A stretch of 20,535 nt of DNA, taken from assembly GCA_964624875.1 (NCBI GenBank), contig CAZUZA010000024.1:1-20535 (forward strand), read 5' to 3'. A program made the position numbers and the translations under genes. Positions within the stretch are counted from its first letter, which is position 1. Each line of letters begins with the position of its first letter. The stretch is from Atopostipes sp964624875. Lineage in GTDB: Bacteria > Bacillota > Bacilli > Lactobacillales > Carnobacteriaceae_A. Below are positions 14,388 to 20,535 of the stretch, one piece after another. Under the pieces are notes generated by a model. That model saw only the letters and a list, made by a program, of their open reading frames with translations, had not been told where the DNA came from and did no database searches.

Positions 14388-16268
14388 TTACCCTAAATCT
14401 CCCGCAGTCACGATTTGACGGTAATTGTTTCTTCCTAAAGCGCCGTCTGCCATCGGATATGGACCTTCAAAGTATAATCTTTCTTCTTCCAATTCAGGCA
14501 AATGACTTACTTCACCTGATAAGTACTGTTCCAAGCGATGTTGTGCTGTGTCTAATCGAGATAATACTCCTCCGTAGCGAATATCAATAACTTCCCACCC
14601 AAAAGGTTTATAGTCTGAAAACCACAGTGTACGATGACTTTTTCGTAGCGCATCAATAGAATCGTGAGCGCTTTCAATTCTATGAAGAAGTTTTCGAATA
14701 CTCTCTTTATCCTGTTCATCATATGCTTTTTTCAAGTGGATGCCTAATTCAGCTTTCACACTCAATGCTTTAGCCAACGAACGATAAAAGTTAAATAATA
14801 ATCCCCATTTATCACTACTTTCTTTCGTTTTGTCTATTTTTTCAAAAAGTATTTCATAATGTGACTCCATCTCTAAGCCATCGATGTTCTTATCGTAAAG
14901 ACCTGTTAAAACATCTTGGTACAGTAAGAATTTTGATGGACTATTGGTTCCCAAATTATCTTTTTCAACGCCAGGTGTTTCATCAAACGCATTAAGCAAC
15001 ATAAAGTTGTCATAATTTCCACCTGTACAAAATTCGAATCGTTTGCTTACTTGTTCGGGGCTGACTTCTTCATGATACGTATGCTCCGCGAACAATTGTA
15101 AGACAGGTAAAGCAGTTGATTGAGGTGTTTCAGCACCATTGTCTCCCCAAACCGTTACAAAGACTTCATCGACTCCTTCTTTTTTACTCGCTTTTAGCGC
15201 AGCTTCACTGGTGGTCAACGCTTTTCCATAGTTTGGTGAAATACCATTCCACGTCCAAGCGCCACCAGCAAAAATAGGAGGAGATCCTAATTCTTTATGT
15301 TTCTTGAGGAATTCAATATAAAATTCTTCATCACCATGGTAATAATCCCAATAAACCAATTGAACTTCTTTCGGGATAGATGCAATCACTTCATCGGTGA
15401 TATTTGCTTCTAAATCATAGTAAGCACCTGTTTTAGAGCCTGTTCTAAAATACATGTCGCTCCAAATCATCGGTTCTAATTGATATTTTTTTGTAATTTC
15501 AATCACTTTTTCAAGATGTTCAACCATTAAACTCGAACTCTCTTTATAACCATTTTTCTTTAAATAATTGCCCAGCCCTAAACTGAAAGCTTCATCCATA
15601 CCGATATGGATGCGTTTTGTACGAAATGGTTTAATAGCTGATACAATCATATCTTCGATAAATTCATAAGTCTTTGGATTGCCGACCATTAAAATGTCCG
15701 TCGTATCTCTAAACTCGAGCCCATAATTCCATTTCAACGTTTGTGTTAAATGAGCTAACGTTTGAATACATGGAACCATTTCAATTCCTAAGGCATGTGC
15801 GTAATCATCTAATTCTTTTAACTCTGCTTCTGTGTACTTCCCACGCATGTAACCAAAGTAAGGTCGCTCTTCCACTTCATAAACATCTTCTGTATATAAC
15901 ATCAACATGTTTAAGCCCATAACGGCCATTTCACGTAACAAGTCTTTCACAGCATCAACAGTCATCACGGCATTTCGCGATTGGTCCATCATGGCACCAG
16001 ACGTTTTAAACTGTGGTGTTTCTTCAATCTGAAATGTTGTTTCAGTTTTTATATGCTCTAACCACAAACCGAATGCTCTAAAAAAATGAATGGGTTGATC
16101 ATACGTAATCTTCGTTTCATTCTCTTGATGATTAACTGTTAACGATCCTGTTTTTTGGATAACTTCTATTGGTAGACCATCTTCAGAAATCGTGTAACCA
16201 AACTCTTCTTGTAGACTATGTACACCTTCTAAAATAGAAGCTGTATCACCATATAGCTTAATTTTCAT
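14388..16268 (-). CDS. gcnA: GH20 beta-N-acetylhexosaminidase, GcnA-like, cytosolic
   Basis: This 626-residue GH20 enzyme is almost the same length as GcnA of Streptococcus gordonii (627 residues as I recall it), which removes terminal beta-GlcNAc (and GalNAc). The catalytic Asp-Glu pair of substrate-assisted GH20 hydrolases is in RIHIGMDEAFSLGLG (D225, E226). The N-terminal GH20-associated domain (about 1-85) leads into the TIM barrel with MDQSRNAVMTVDAVKDLLR. A helical C-terminal region follows, as in GcnA. No signal peptide is present. The mechanism needs the substrate's N-acetyl group, which may explain the acetyltransferases in the block. A good promoter with a cre box lies upstream, so this gene appears to head the transporter transcript. 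AAAGGG precedes the ATG. Confidence 0.9.
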   Translation of the reverse strand: MKIKLYGDTASILEGVHSLQEEFGYTISEDGLPIEVIQKTGSLTVNHQENETKITYDQPIHFFRAFGLWLEHIKTETTFQIEETPQFKTSGAMMDQSRNAVMTVDAVKDLLREMAVMGLNMLMLYTEDVYEVEERPYFGYMRGKYTEAELKELDDYAHALGIEMVPCIQTLAHLTQTLKWNYGLEFRDTTDILMVGNPKTYEFIEDMIVSAIKPFRTKRIHIGMDEAFSLGLGNYLKKNGYKESSSLMVEHLEKVIEITKKYQLEPMIWSDMYFRTGSKTGAYYDLEANITDEVIASIPKEVQLVYWDYYHGDEEFYIEFLKKHKELGSPPIFAGGAWTWNGISPNYGKALTTSEAALKASKKEGVDEVFVTVWGDNGAETPQSTALPVLQLFAEHTYHEEVSPEQVSKRFEFCTGGNYDNFMLLNAFDETPGVEKDNLGTNSPSKFLLYQDVLTGLYDKNIDGLEMESHYEILFEKIDKTKESSDKWGLLFNFYRSLAKALSVKAELGIHLKKAYDEQDKESIRKLLHRIESAHDSIDALRKSHRTLWFSDYKPFGWEVIDIRYGGVLSRLDTAQHRLEQYLSGEVSHLPELEEERLYFEGPYPMADGALGRNNYRQIVTAGDLG

Positions 16269-16318
16269 TCTTTATCCCTTTCCACTTGTCATTGTTTCTT
16301 CCGTGCTATCTTAATGGC

Positions 16319-16347
16319 AGTATATTGGAAACGTTTTTATAAATCAA
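16319..16347 (-). promoter_or_regulatory. Promoter of gcnA and the importer genes
   Basis: On the minus strand TTGATT (16342-16347) and TATACT (16319-16324) are spaced by exactly 17 bases, about 50 bases upstream of the gcnA ATG. A cre box occupies the spacer. Nearby, GAAATATAATTTC (16378-16390) is a perfect dyad about 30 bases upstream of the -35 element and could be a regulator site. Confidence 0.75.
16326..16339. promoter_or_regulatory. CcpA cre box in the gcnA promoter spacer
   Basis: On the minus strand TAAAAACGTTTCCA matches the cre consensus TGWAARCGNTTNCA at 13 of 14 positions. It lies between the -35 and -10 elements, a place where CcpA binding would block RNA polymerase, so glucose repression of the importer is expected. 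Confidence 0.7.
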
Positions 16348-16433
16348 TATATATTTTCATTTATTTTAATTATTTATGAAATATAATTTCTTTAATCATC
16401 GAAAAACGTCCTTCAAACCTTATCAGCAGGCGA

Positions 16434-17330
16434 TCAAAAGCTGTTTTGTCTTCTTGCGAAATAAAACCCTCCGAGTGTATTTGAGACATCTTTACGTATG
16501 AATTCACACGTTGGATGGAGCGCCAGAATCGTTTTTTTGAAAGTTTCAAAGACGATTTCGTTCTTAGTTAGGACACTTCCGGTTACTGCGACAATAGGAT
16601 TTTCTGTTATTTCTAATTTATTTAATAGTAATAAGGTTTGTTCCCCTAGTGCCTCTCCTGCCGTCTCTAGTATACGACTCGCTTGTTGGTCGCCTTTGTC
16701 TGCATACTCTGAAATCAGTAACGATAACTTTGAAATTTGATCTTTACTCGATTGATACACAAATTTTGCTAAAGCCAGTGGCGAGTCTATTTGAAGCTCC
16801 TGATATAACGCTTCTTCGAGTGCACTTAACGAACGGCCAGCATCATAAGCATATAAAGCATCCTGAATCAGTTGCTTAGCAATCGCATAACCACTTCCTT
16901 CATCACCTAAAATATTCCCCCAACCACCTACTCGACCTTCTTGACCAAACGCTTTCCCTAAAGCAATTGACCCCGTTCCGGATATGACTAAACAACCATC
17001 TCTTCCTTGTAGTAAGGCATAGTGAGCTAACCACGCATCATTTAAAATGACGATTTCACCTGGATAGTTTTGGAAAGCTTCTTCAACAGTTTCTTTAAAA
17101 CCACCGGCATCCACACCAGCAATACCAAAAACGATTGCTTGACAATTTTTCTCACCTAATTGGTTTAGTACCGTGTCTACGGTGCTTCTCAAATGACTTA
17201 ACGCTTGTTCTTGGTTGTTTAATAGGTTACCAAATCCACCTTCGGCATTAAAAAGGGGATTGCCTGAAATATCATAAGCGACTGCTGTCGTTGATGTGCC
17301 ACCACTATCGACACCTATTATATATTTCAT
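16434..17330 (-). CDS. murK: BadF/BadG-family MurNAc/GlcNAc kinase (MurK-like)
   Basis: The 298-residue kinase of the ASKHA fold has GVDSGGTSTTAVAYD (phosphate 1 loop, residues 6-20), GIAGVDAGG (69-77) and ILNDAW with the likely catalytic Asp98. It also has SGTGSIALG (117-125), GGWG (135-138) and LGDEGSGYAI (141-150). This is the BadF/BadG/BcrA group that includes eukaryotic-type GlcNAc kinases and Clostridium acetobutylicum MurK, which phosphorylates both MurNAc and GlcNAc. In this block it supplies the MurNAc-6P needed by MurQ, replacing the PTS uptake route. It starts 22 bases after nagZ with AAAGGGGGA upstream, so the two genes form one unit. It could alternatively act only on GlcNAc or glucosamine. 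Confidence 0.85.
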   Translation of the reverse strand: MKYIIGVDSGGTSTTAVAYDISGNPLFNAEGGFGNLLNNQEQALSHLRSTVDTVLNQLGEKNCQAIVFGIAGVDAGGFKETVEEAFQNYPGEIVILNDAWLAHYALLQGRDGCLVISGTGSIALGKAFGQEGRVGGWGNILGDEGSGYAIAKQLIQDALYAYDAGRSLSALEEALYQELQIDSPLALAKFVYQSSKDQISKLSLLISEYADKGDQQASRILETAGEALGEQTLLLLNKLEITENPIVAVTGSVLTKNEIVFETFKKTILALHPTCEFIRKDVSNTLGGFYFARRQNSF

Positions 17331-17352
17331 CCTAAATCCCCCTTTTTCTTCT

Positions 17353-18921
17353 TTATACTTTTAATGTAACGGGTGAAACACCTGTTGGTTTAATATCACC
17401 TAGTAAAGCCTTAATCGCAATGTCTACTGGTATACTACTTGGCTCATAAGTATTGATCCAGAAGTTCGTGTTATTTAACCACTGACCAATATATGGACTC
17501 TTGATTCCAATATAATCAACCACGTATTCAGCTGTTAATTCATTGACTAATTGCACTAAACGGCTCTCTTCTGATGCGACCATTGCACCAACAATAATAC
17601 GATCGAAGTTGCCTGCTTTTTCTAAAATACGCTTGTACTGCTCTTCTGGTAAATCGCTTGAAATCAATTCAACATCGATTTTATCGACGTACTGTTTTAA
17701 AATATTTTCTATAATGTAGTTTTCATTTGTAATATCTTCAGCAATCGTACTTCTTTCATCTTTTGGCTGCAAGAGTAATATGGACATGTCTCTCTCTAAA
17801 GGCTGTCCTTCACGTAAGACGGTGACGCTCTTTTCGTAAGCTGCAATCGTTAATGCTTGTTTTTCTTCACTATTAAACATTGCTGGTACGGTTGTATTGT
17901 TTAAATCTAAATCATCCCAGCTTGTATATTTATCTTTTAATTTTGAAATACGTTCGATTGAATCCGTAATACGGCTCATTTCAATTTCACCATTATTGAC
18001 CGCTTCTTCGACTCTTTCTAACGATTTAAACTGCTCGTCTGCTAAGTGTCCAATGATTAGACTGTCTGCACCGGCATTGATGGCTTCAACTGCTCCGTTT
18101 GCAATTCCAAATGTATCGGCAATAGCTTTCATTTCGAGGGCATCTGTTACAATCACCCCGTCATAGCCTAATTCTTCACGTAATAGACCGGTTAAAATAT
18201 TTTTCGATAAGGTTGCTGGTCGATCTGGATCCGGTTCTAAAGCTGGGAAAACGATGTGTGTCGTCATAATACTATCTGTTCCTTCAGCAATTGCTGCTTT
18301 AAATGGTACTAACTCTACTTCATGAATTCGCTCTACGTCATGACTAATCACCGGTAGCGCATAATGTGAGTCCACATTTGTATCCCCATGTCCTGGGAAG
18401 TGCTTCGTTGATGTCGCAACGCCTCCGTCTTGCAAACCTTTCATGGATGCAAGTCCTACTTCAGATACACGCTCTGGATCTTCTCCAAATGAACGAACAC
18501 CGATTACAGGATTTTTCGGATTAATATTTACATCTAAAACAGGTGCATAGTTCCAGTTGATCCCTAATAGACGTAAATCATCACCTGTAGCTTTACCTAT
18601 TTCATAAGCATAGTCTGTGTCTTGAATCGCTGATAGTGCCATTCCCCCTGGATAATTCCCAGCACCTTCACGGAGACGTTTGACCGTTCCATTCTCTTCA
18701 TCGGCTGCAATTAATAAAGGACGTTCATAGCCTGCTTCTTTCGCTTCTTTTTGCAGCGCATTCGTTAAGGCTAGCACTTCTTCTGGCGACCCAATATTTT
18801 GCGAGAATAAAATAACTCCTCCTACATGATACTCACGAATTTGTCTTTTGACTTCTTCTGACATTGTCTTTCCTTGAAAACCAACTACAAACAATTGGCC
18901 AATTGCTTTTTTTATATCCAT
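17353..18921 (-). CDS. nagZ: Beta-N-acetylglucosaminidase NagZ (GH3), cytosolic
   Basis: The 522-residue GH3 enzyme carries the NagZ-specific loop KHFPGHGDTNVDSHYALP (173-190), with the Asp184-His186 general acid/base dyad. The nucleophile Asp260 lies in GVIVTDALEMKAI. It removes non-reducing GlcNAc from GlcNAc-MurNAc fragments. A C-terminal domain (about 345-522) follows the TIM barrel, as in B. subtilis NagZ and unlike the single-domain Gram-negative form. The N-terminus (MDIKKAIGQLFVVGFQGK) goes straight into the barrel with no signal peptide or lipobox, whereas B. subtilis NagZ is exported. AGGAGG lies just upstream of the ATG. It is co-transcribed with the kinase gene and has its own promoter with a cre box. 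Confidence 0.95.
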   Translation of the reverse strand: MDIKKAIGQLFVVGFQGKTMSEEVKRQIREYHVGGVILFSQNIGSPEEVLALTNALQKEAKEAGYERPLLIAADEENGTVKRLREGAGNYPGGMALSAIQDTDYAYEIGKATGDDLRLLGINWNYAPVLDVNINPKNPVIGVRSFGEDPERVSEVGLASMKGLQDGGVATSTKHFPGHGDTNVDSHYALPVISHDVERIHEVELVPFKAAIAEGTDSIMTTHIVFPALEPDPDRPATLSKNILTGLLREELGYDGVIVTDALEMKAIADTFGIANGAVEAINAGADSLIIGHLADEQFKSLERVEEAVNNGEIEMSRITDSIERISKLKDKYTSWDDLDLNNTTVPAMFNSEEKQALTIAAYEKSVTVLREGQPLERDMSILLLQPKDERSTIAEDITNENYIIENILKQYVDKIDVELISSDLPEEQYKRILEKAGNFDRIIVGAMVASEESRLVQLVNELTAEYVVDYIGIKSPYIGQWLNNTNFWINTYEPSSIPVDIAIKALLGDIKPTGVSPVTLKV

Positions 18922-18943
18922 AGTTCCTCCTGTAATGTATGTT

Positions 18944-18957
18944 TTAAAACGCTTTCA
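18944..18957. promoter_or_regulatory. CcpA cre box downstream of the nagZ -10 element
   Basis: TGAAAGCGTTTTAA (minus strand) matches the cre consensus at 13 of 14 positions. It starts five bases after the -10 element, over the predicted transcript start, where bound CcpA would block initiation or early elongation. Confidence 0.75.
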
Positions 18958-18962
18958 TACCC

Positions 18963-18991
18963 ATTATAAGCAAAACAAAATAATATTCCAG
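18963..18991 (-). promoter_or_regulatory. Probable nagZ-murK promoter
   Basis: A consensus TATAAT lies at 18963-18968 on the minus strand, about 40 bases before the nagZ ATG. The -35 region (around 18986-18991, CTGGAA at 17-base spacing) is poor, suggesting dependence on an activator or on the TG four bases upstream of the -10. An AATATTATT repeat overlaps the -35 region. Confidence 0.55.
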
Positions 18992-19023
18992 TATAACCTT
19001 AATAAAAAGAAATATTATTTTAC
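18976..19023. promoter_or_regulatory. Two AATATTATT repeats upstream of nagZ (candidate operator)
   Basis: GAAATATTATTTTAC (19009-19023, plus strand) and GGAATATTATTTTG (18976-18989, minus strand) share the core AATATTATT. The two cores are inverted and 32 bases apart, about three helical turns. The same core occurs twice in the amiE promoter. They are candidate MurR sites; the pattern is AT-rich and unproven. Confidence 0.35.
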
Positions 19024-19033
19024 AAAAGGGTGA

Positions 19034-20089
19034 TTATTTATGAAATGATTGGCGCACAATATTATGTACTCTGGCTCTTAAACGCATGATTTCAGCATCA
19101 CGACCATAATGAACACGATTCGTTAATATAATGACATTTAGGTTAATTTCCGGATCAAACCAGATGCTCGTGCCTGTGAAGCCGGTATGCCCATAAGCTT
19201 TGTCTGAAAAATAATCACCACATGTTGTAAAAGAGCTACGTTTTAATTGCCAACCTAAACCACGATAGTCATCTGCAAAAGGTGTGAAATTTTGTTGTGA
19301 AAGTTGAATGCCAGACGCGGATAATATTTTATTTCCTTTATATAGGCCGTTATTTTGGATCATTGAAGTATAGTTCCCTAAATCAGCTATCGTACTAAAT
19401 AAGCCCGCATGCCCACTAATTCCACCGACGGATTCTGTATTCTCATCATGTACCACACCGAGTTTATAAGTGTTTAACTTCTCTGAAAACTCAGTCGCTG
19501 CATAGCGTTCCACCGGAAATTTTGGGTTGAAAGCTGTATGATTCATCTCTAAAGGTGCAAATATATTCTGTTGGACATAGTCATTAAAAGGCTGTCCCGT
19601 AGCGACCTCGATTATTCGCGAGAGCAACATAAAGCCCAAGTCACTATAAACAACTTTCGTATTCATTTCATAATAGAGCTTGTCTTGATAGATCTGTTGG
19701 TAAATATCTTCTTTGGTTAAGTCATCTTCGAAAAAATTATAGAATGCTTTGAGACCGGCTGTGTGTGTCAGTAAATGCAGTAGACGAATATCTTGCTTGC
19801 CTTGCTGCGCAAACTCGGGAATGTAGTAAGAGACGGGATCGTTTAAAGCCAGCACGCCTTCGTCGATTAATTTGAGGACAGCTGGTAAAGTAGCCACGAC
19901 CTTTGTTAGGGAGGCTAAGTCGAAAATAGTGTCGACTGCCATGGGTTCTTGTTCCTGCTTGAAATCTATTCGGTTCCCGACTGCTTCTTGGAAAATTACC
20001 TCGTCATCTTTCATCACTTGGACGACTACACCTGGTGTTTGTTTCTCTGCTACGGCTTGTTTCATAATTTTAAGCACTTGTTCTTTCAT
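19034..20089 (-). CDS. amiE: Serine beta-lactamase-fold hydrolase, AmiE (YbbE)-like N-acetylmuramoyl-L-alanine amidase
   Basis: The 351-residue protein has the serine beta-lactamase/penicillin-binding fold: S60-L-T-K63 (SxxK), Y148-S-D150 and H301-T-G303 in YGHTGFTGTSIW. GGISGHAGLFST is typical of the YbbE/EstB branch. B. subtilis YbbE (AmiE), encoded beside NagZ and NamZ, cleaves the stem peptide from MurNAc; the same gene company here supports that role rather than antibiotic resistance. The ATG at 20089 (MKEQVLKIMKQ) is chosen because AAGGTGG lies five bases upstream. An in-frame extension to 20161 would run through the promoter. No signal peptide is seen, so it should act in the cytosol. 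An esterase or D-amino-acid peptidase cannot be excluded. Confidence 0.78.
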   Translation of the reverse strand: MKEQVLKIMKQAVAEKQTPGVVVQVMKDDEVIFQEAVGNRIDFKQEQEPMAVDTIFDLASLTKVVATLPAVLKLIDEGVLALNDPVSYYIPEFAQQGKQDIRLLHLLTHTAGLKAFYNFFEDDLTKEDIYQQIYQDKLYYEMNTKVVYSDLGFMLLSRIIEVATGQPFNDYVQQNIFAPLEMNHTAFNPKFPVERYAATEFSEKLNTYKLGVVHDENTESVGGISGHAGLFSTIADLGNYTSMIQNNGLYKGNKILSASGIQLSQQNFTPFADDYRGLGWQLKRSSFTTCGDYFSDKAYGHTGFTGTSIWFDPEINLNVIILTNRVHYGRDAEIMRLRARVHNIVRQSFHK

Positions 20090-20132
20090 GGATTCCACCT
20101 TTTCAAAATGTTCTAACGACTTCTCTTGCCCT

Positions 20133-20161
20133 ATAGTAAATATTATTTCATCACAACACAA
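20133..20161 (-). promoter_or_regulatory. Promoter of amiE
   Basis: On the minus strand TTGTGT (20156-20161) and TACTAT (20133-20138) are spaced by 17 bases, putting the transcript start near 20127, about 40 bases before the chosen ATG. This placement is one reason to reject the longer amiE start at 20161. Confidence 0.6.
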
Positions 20162-20178
20162 ATATTATTGGTGAAATA
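20136..20178. promoter_or_regulatory. AATATTATT direct repeats and inverted repeat over the amiE promoter
   Basis: The core AATATTATT occurs at 20139-20147 and again at 20161-20169, 22 bases apart (two helical turns), in the same orientation. ATTTCATC (20145-20152) and GGTGAAAT (20170-20177) also form an inverted repeat with one mismatch. The first core fills the -10/-35 spacer, so a bound protein would block transcription. These are candidate operator sites shared with nagZ. Confidence 0.35.
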
Positions 20179-20186
20179 GACAAATA

Positions 20187-20204
20187 AAAAAGCAGCTGCT
20201 TTTT
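20187..20204. terminator. Weak terminator-like palindrome
   Basis: AAAAAGCAGCTGCTTTTT is a perfect 18-base palindrome that could fold with an AGCT loop and a T-run on either strand. It has few GC pairs and no gene ends close by inside the window, so function is doubtful. Confidence 0.35.
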
Positions 20205-20223
20205 GACCTCATCTTCCAATCCG

Positions 20224-20287
20224 GTGAGCGTTGGCTCACTTCCTTATTATGCTTTGGAAGGATGTCGAAAATCTCCACAAGATTTTC
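20224..20287. repeat. Two short perfect hairpins in a non-coding stretch
   Basis: GTGAGC (20224-20229) pairs with GCTCAC (20234-20239) around GTTG. GAAAATCT (20267-20274) pairs with AGATTTTC (20280-20287) around CCACA. Together with the palindrome at 20187-20204 they make a run of three hairpins in 100 bases. I see no convincing gene from 20162 to the window end; open frames on both strands here run through these hairpins and the tandem repeat and look accidental. Confidence 0.5.
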
Positions 20288-20383
20288 ATCAAAACAGCTA
20301 GGCAAGTGGTTGTACACAAATATTGTGGCTACAAACCCATCCCACCGGCTGTGTACTGTAGGATAAACTTGAAACCACCCGAG

Positions 20384-20535
20384 TTCTGGTTTATACGGTG
20401 GTACGTGCCTGATGGAACACATTTTCTGGTTCATACGGTAGTACGTGCCCGATGGAACACATTTTCTGGTTCATACGGTAGTACGTGCCCGATGGAACAC
20501 ATTTTCTGGTTCATACGGTAGTACGTGCCCGATGG
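20384..20535. repeat. 40-bp direct tandem repeat, 3.8 copies, continuing off the window
   Basis: Units begin at 20384, 20424, 20464 and 20504, each starting TTCTGGTT. The second and third are identical over 40 bases and the 32 visible bases of the fourth match them. The first differs at four positions (for example TTTATACGGTGG for TTCATACGGTAG), so the array grew from the right of a diverged edge unit. Each unit contains GTTCATACGG and CCCGATGGAAC, which can pair imperfectly around TAGTACGTG, so each copy may fold. The period is not a multiple of three and no spacers are present, which argues against a coding repeat or CRISPR. Confidence 0.92.

Noticed and set aside
16391..16433. Terminator after the kinase gene
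   Set aside because: No stable hairpin followed by a T-run could be found, so readthrough from nagZ-murK into gcnA remains possible.
19034..20089. Antibiotic-resistance beta-lactamase
   Set aside because: No signal peptide, YbbE/EstB-branch motifs, and a setting among muropeptide-salvage genes.
20090..20161. Longer amiE start (MCCDEIIFTIG...)
   Set aside because: The extension would cover the predicted promoter, has no ribosome site and adds no signal peptide; the ATG at 20089 has AAGGTGG at proper spacing.
20165..20521. Open frames of about 90 codons on both strands at the right edge
   Set aside because: They run through the palindromes and the 40-bp tandem repeat, whose period shifts frame at each copy. 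They lack ribosome sites and have an unlikely residue composition.
20384..20535. CRISPR array
   Set aside because: The repeats are contiguous with no unique spacers between them and no cas genes are in the window.

Overview
This window looks like the chromosome of a low-GC Gram-positive bacterium of the order Lactobacillales, plausibly in the Carnobacteriaceae/Aerococcaceae neighbourhood. Evidence: strong AGGAGG-type ribosome sites, CcpA-type cre boxes, mevalonate-pathway HMG-CoA synthase, an MsmK-type sugar ATPase and a GcnA-type GH20 enzyme. The genus cannot be fixed from the sequence alone.

Left part (1-3150). The C-terminal end of a plus-strand gene (possibly mscL) converges on a bidirectional terminator with an HpcH/HpaI-family aldolase gene. 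Next come mvaS (minus strand, with its own terminator) and a plus-strand gene for a YtxH-domain protein, which has a good promoter and a terminator shared with the next block.

Main block (3163-20089, all minus strand). Fifteen genes with short spacers form a peptidoglycan-fragment salvage locus. In transcription order: an AmiE-like serine hydrolase, NagZ (GH3), a MurK-like BadF/BadG sugar kinase, a GcnA-like GH20 hexosaminidase, an Lpl-type lipoprotein solute-binding protein, two permeases, a DUF624/YesL membrane protein, a PIG-L/LmbE deacetylase-like protein, NamZ (GH171/DUF1343), an MsmK/UgpC-type ATPase, two tandem double-GNAT acetyltransferases (GlmA-like), MurQ and MurR. Inferred flow: an ABC importer brings in muropeptides or GlcNAc/MurNAc saccharides. 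The cytosolic enzymes remove the stem peptide (AmiE) and trim sugars from the non-reducing end (NamZ, NagZ, GcnA). GlmA-like enzymes re-acetylate glucosamine residues, MurK phosphorylates the free sugars, and MurQ turns MurNAc-6P into GlcNAc-6P. MurR is the likely MurNAc-6P-responsive regulator. None of the four hydrolases has a visible signal peptide, and no PTS transporter (MurP) is present. This differs from the secreted-enzyme plus PTS arrangement of Bacillus subtilis.

At least three promoters are visible in the block: before amiE, before nagZ and before gcnA. The last two carry cre boxes. Repeats of AATATTATT in the amiE and nagZ promoters are candidate operators. A strong hairpin terminator lies between the binding-protein gene and the first permease gene.

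Right edge (20180-20535). No convincing gene is present. The stretch holds three short hairpins and then a 40-bp direct tandem repeat of almost four copies that runs off the window.
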